A stretch of DNA of 53,868 bases, from contig CAAETD010000023.1 in assembly GCA_900758885.1 (NCBI GenBank), forward strand, positions 1 to 53,868, given 5' to 3'. The translations under genes and the position numbers were made by a program. Positions 51,662-53,868 of the stretch are shown here, one piece after another. The notes beneath the pieces are model-generated. The model worked only from the letters and a program-made list of their open reading frames with translations, had not been told where the DNA came from and searched no databases. Position 1 is the first letter of the stretch; each line of letters starts with the position of its first letter. This stretch comes from an uncultured Collinsella sp. (GTDB taxonomy: Bacteria > Actinomycetota > Coriobacteriia > Coriobacteriales > Coriobacteriaceae).

Positions 51662-53323
51662 CTACTCGATCGAGAAGATCACGGGATAGAGCGGCTGCTC
51701 GCCACGATGGGCGTCAATCTCCAAGTCGGGCTGAGCTTCCTCGATGGCGTCGACGATCTCCTGGAAGGCCTCATCGGACAGCTCCTCGCCGGCCAGAATC
51801 GTCAGCGCGTCGCCCTCCTCTTCCTCCTGCATGCGGTTGATGCAGTCGAGCGTGACCTGCTTTACGTCGGAGCCGACCACGTCGATGGAGCCGGCGATGA
51901 TACCCATGACGTCACCGGAGTGAATCGGGGAACCGTCAGAGGCACTGGAGTCGCGCACGGCGCGGGTGACCTCGCCATCGCGGACCTCGCTGATGGCGTC
52001 GACCATGGCGGCGACGGCATCCTCGAGCTCGGAATCGGGCAGGACTGCGAACAGCGCGGAGAAGGCCTGCGGGACGGTCTTAGTGGGAACGACGGCGACC
52101 TTCTTGTCGGTGCAGGCTGAGGCAGCAGCCTCAGCGGCCATGCGGATGTTGCCGTTGTTGGGCAAGATGATGACCGAGGTCGCGTTGACCTGGTCCACCG
52201 CGCCCAGCAGGTCGGCGGTCGAGGGATTCATAGTCTGGCCACCGGAGACGACCACGTCGACGCCAAGGGACTTGAGGATGTCGGCCTCGCCGGAACCGGC
52301 GGCAACGGCGACAAAGCCCAGCGCCTTGGCGGGCTCGGCGGCCTTTTCCTGATCCTCGTGGATCTTAGCGGTACGGTCGTGGGCCTCCATCTCCATGTTG
52401 TGGATAAAGACCTCATAGATCTGACCGAGCTGCAGCATGTGCTCGAGCACCAGGTTGGGGGTATTGGAGTGCACATGGATCTTGTAGTCGGGATAGGCGC
52501 CCACGAGCAGCTCACAGTCGCCCATGGAGCCTAGGAACTTAAGGCATTCGTCCTCGTCAAACGGGGCGTCGGCCTTAAAGAGAAACTCGTTGCAGTAGCG
52601 GAACTCCGAGCCCTCCCAGTCGTCGTTAGCCTCGATCTCAACGCGGCCAAGAGCGGCATCGCGGGCAGAGCCGGCGGAGTCAAACGTAGCGGAGAAATCC
52701 TCGACAACGGTGCTGCGACCAAGCGCGGCGGCAACAAAGTTCTCCAGGAAGATGGCAAAGCCGAAGGCGCCTGAGTCGACCACGCCGTTCTCTTTGAGGA
52801 CGGGCAGCAAGTCGGGCGTGCGGGCGACGGACTGGTACGCCTCGACGACGATAGCATCGAGCGCATCCTCGGCCGAGAACTTCTTCTTCTCGCACTCATC
52901 GGCCTTGGTCGAGACATCGCGCAGGACCGTGAGGATCGTGCCCTCGATGGGCTTGCGGACAGCCTGGAAGGCGACCTTGACGGCACGACGGAAGGCGAAG
53001 GCAATGTTGGCGGACGTAATAGGCTCGTCGGCAGAGACAAGGCCCTCGGCCACGCCGCGAAGAATCTGCGAGGTAATAACGCCGGAGTTACCGCGAGCGC
53101 CCATGAGAGAGCCGTGGGTGATGGCACCGGCGATGGCCTCCATATCGGCATCGGCGGGAAGGGCAGAGAGCTCCTTGGTCACCGAGGCGAGCGTGAGCGA
53201 CATGTTGGTGCCGGTATCGCCATCGGGTACGGGGAAGACGTTGAGCTTGTTGATCTCCTCGGCCTTGTCGGAAACGGCAGCCGCAGCGATCGGAAAACAG
53301 GTGCGAATGGTCTTTGCAATCAT
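51662..53323 (-). CDS. fakA: DAK2-domain fatty acid kinase FakA-like (YloV)
   Basis: FakA phosphorylates fatty acids held by FakB to form acyl-phosphate, which PlsY uses. The 553-residue protein has the N-terminal DhaL kinase domain (NVFPVPDGDTGTNMSLT; GSLMGARGNSGVI) and a C-terminal DegV-like region. No fakB gene is in the window. It is 27 bases after Asp23, as in many Gram-positive genomes. Confidence 0.92.
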   Translation of the reverse strand: MIAKTIRTCFPIAAAAVSDKAEEINKLNVFPVPDGDTGTNMSLTLASVTKELSALPADADMEAIAGAITHGSLMGARGNSGVITSQILRGVAEGLVSADEPITSANIAFAFRRAVKVAFQAVRKPIEGTILTVLRDVSTKADECEKKKFSAEDALDAIVVEAYQSVARTPDLLPVLKENGVVDSGAFGFAIFLENFVAAALGRSTVVEDFSATFDSAGSARDAALGRVEIEANDDWEGSEFRYCNEFLFKADAPFDEDECLKFLGSMGDCELLVGAYPDYKIHVHSNTPNLVLEHMLQLGQIYEVFIHNMEMEAHDRTAKIHEDQEKAAEPAKALGFVAVAAGSGEADILKSLGVDVVVSGGQTMNPSTADLLGAVDQVNATSVIILPNNGNIRMAAEAAASACTDKKVAVVPTKTVPQAFSALFAVLPDSELEDAVAAMVDAISEVRDGEVTRAVRDSSASDGSPIHSGDVMGIIAGSIDVVGSDVKQVTLDCINRMQEEEEGDALTILAGEELSDEAFQEIVDAIEEAQPDLEIDAHRGEQPLYPVIFSIE

Positions 53324-53350
53324 GGGTATTTGAATCTCCGTTTTCGGATG

Positions 53351-53707
53351 CTAGTTCAGACGGCTCTTGAGCGCGTCGATATGGATGCCGATCTTAAGGC
53401 TGGCGGGATCGATCTGGGCGATCTCCTGCAGAGTGAAGGCAACGGAGCTCGAAAGATTGTGGCAGACGGACTTCATGTTGACGCCGTTCTCGAGCACGAC
53501 GTGAAGATCGACCGTAAGGCCGTTCTCGTCGGCGGAGACAAGCACGCCCTTGCGGAGGCGCTGACCGGCAAGCAGGCGCACGCTCTCGGCGCCCTGGAGC
53601 TGCTCAGCCATACCGACAACGCCATAGCACGTCATCGCGGCATAACCGGCAATATCGGCAATAACGTCGTTCGAGACGCTCAGGCTGCCGTTAATGGTCT
53701 CAGACAC
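53351..53707 (-). CDS. Asp23/Gls24 family protein
   Basis: This 118-residue Asp23 protein has GSLSVSNDVIADIAGYAA and MTCYGVVGMA near the N-terminus. It is the usual gene ahead of the YloV/FakA gene. The GTG start at 53707 has AAGGAG 6 bases upstream; an ATG 17 codons further upstream has no SD. It is a paralogue of the protein at 7553, with different length and loop. Confidence 0.9.
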   Translation of the reverse strand: MSETINGSLSVSNDVIADIAGYAAMTCYGVVGMAEQLQGAESVRLLAGQRLRKGVLVSADENGLTVDLHVVLENGVNMKSVCHNLSSSVAFTLQEIAQIDPASLKIGIHIDALKSRLN

Positions 53708-53764
53708 AAGAATCTCCTTTTCTTGGTGCTCGCGGCACCATGTCGTGGGAGCAATCATTGCAAT

Positions 53765-53770
53765 ATTCTA
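53765..53770 (-). promoter_or_regulatory. Candidate -10 box of the asp23-fakA operon
   Basis: TAGAAT reads on the minus strand about 60 bases before the GTG. The -35 is unclear. The last 100 bases of the window show no other gene; a divergent rpmB, common at this locus, may begin beyond the right edge. Confidence 0.35.
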
Positions 53771-53868
53771 CAACGACCGCGGCATGTTGAGGTGGCGGGC
53801 CTCGGGATTACATCCTCGACACGAAATGTTGATATGGTAACGTTCGCGAACGGCGATCGCGGCATGAA

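Noticed and set aside
1..53868. CRISPR arrays, tRNA or rRNA genes and transposases
   Set aside because: No regularly spaced direct repeats, cloverleaf sequences, rRNA-like stretches or transposase motifs were seen in reading both strands.

Overview
The window is about 54 kb of GC-rich, densely coding bacterial chromosome. Gene content and order (asp23-fakA-recG-rsmD-coaD; acpP-rnc-smc-ftsY-ffh; alaS-ruvX-mltG-yqeG-aroK; efp-asp23-nusB-xseB-tlyA-nadK-recN), two Asp23 proteins, a SigB/SigF-type sigma factor and GTG/TTG starts behind strong Shine-Dalgarno sites point to an actinobacterial gut anaerobe of the Coriobacteriia, most like Collinsella. That placement is inference from gene content, not from a database match. 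I see no rRNA, tRNA, CRISPR array, prophage or transposase gene.

Almost all genes are on the minus strand. The plus-strand genes are an RpiR-type regulator (2492), an iron-type alcohol/glycerol dehydrogenase (29727), a cobalamin adenosyltransferase (33379) and a DUF134-NifX regulator (37929). From left to right: a fructose PTS permease with a divergent RpiR regulator (216-3349); an operon from efp down to recN (8503-3409) with its own promoter; a peptidase gene; the operon alaS-ruvX-mltG-yqeG-aroK-aroB-like (16603-9927); a stress-sigma module DUF948-anti-sigma-sigma-AI-2E permease (19912-16756); rarA, dgt, a small prepilin peptidase and a membrane glycosyltransferase; rluD-lspA; ileS behind a T-box; ftsH behind a SigB-like promoter; MATE, tRNA/rRNA methyltransferase, folA-thyA; then the SRP, SMC and RNase III cluster and the lipid/ribosome/repair cluster running to the right edge.

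Functional links: plsX, fakA and acpP bring acyl-phosphate formation and the acyl carrier together next to rpmF and DUF177, as in many bacteria. ffh and ftsY lie together so SRP and its receptor are co-expressed. folA and thyA form a folate/dTMP pair. The sigma factor may control ftsH, because the only promoter in the window fitting the SigB consensus lies in front of that gene.

The least ordinary items are: an AroB homologue beside shikimate kinase that has lost all three predicted zinc ligands; an RsbW-like anti-sigma factor without its ATP-binding boxes; a DUF134-NifX fusion with three C-terminal CGCH units and two phased operator-like palindromes; an unexplained structured intergenic element between ileS and lspA; and several intergenic palindromes that share a GGGAC core and may be REP-like repeats.
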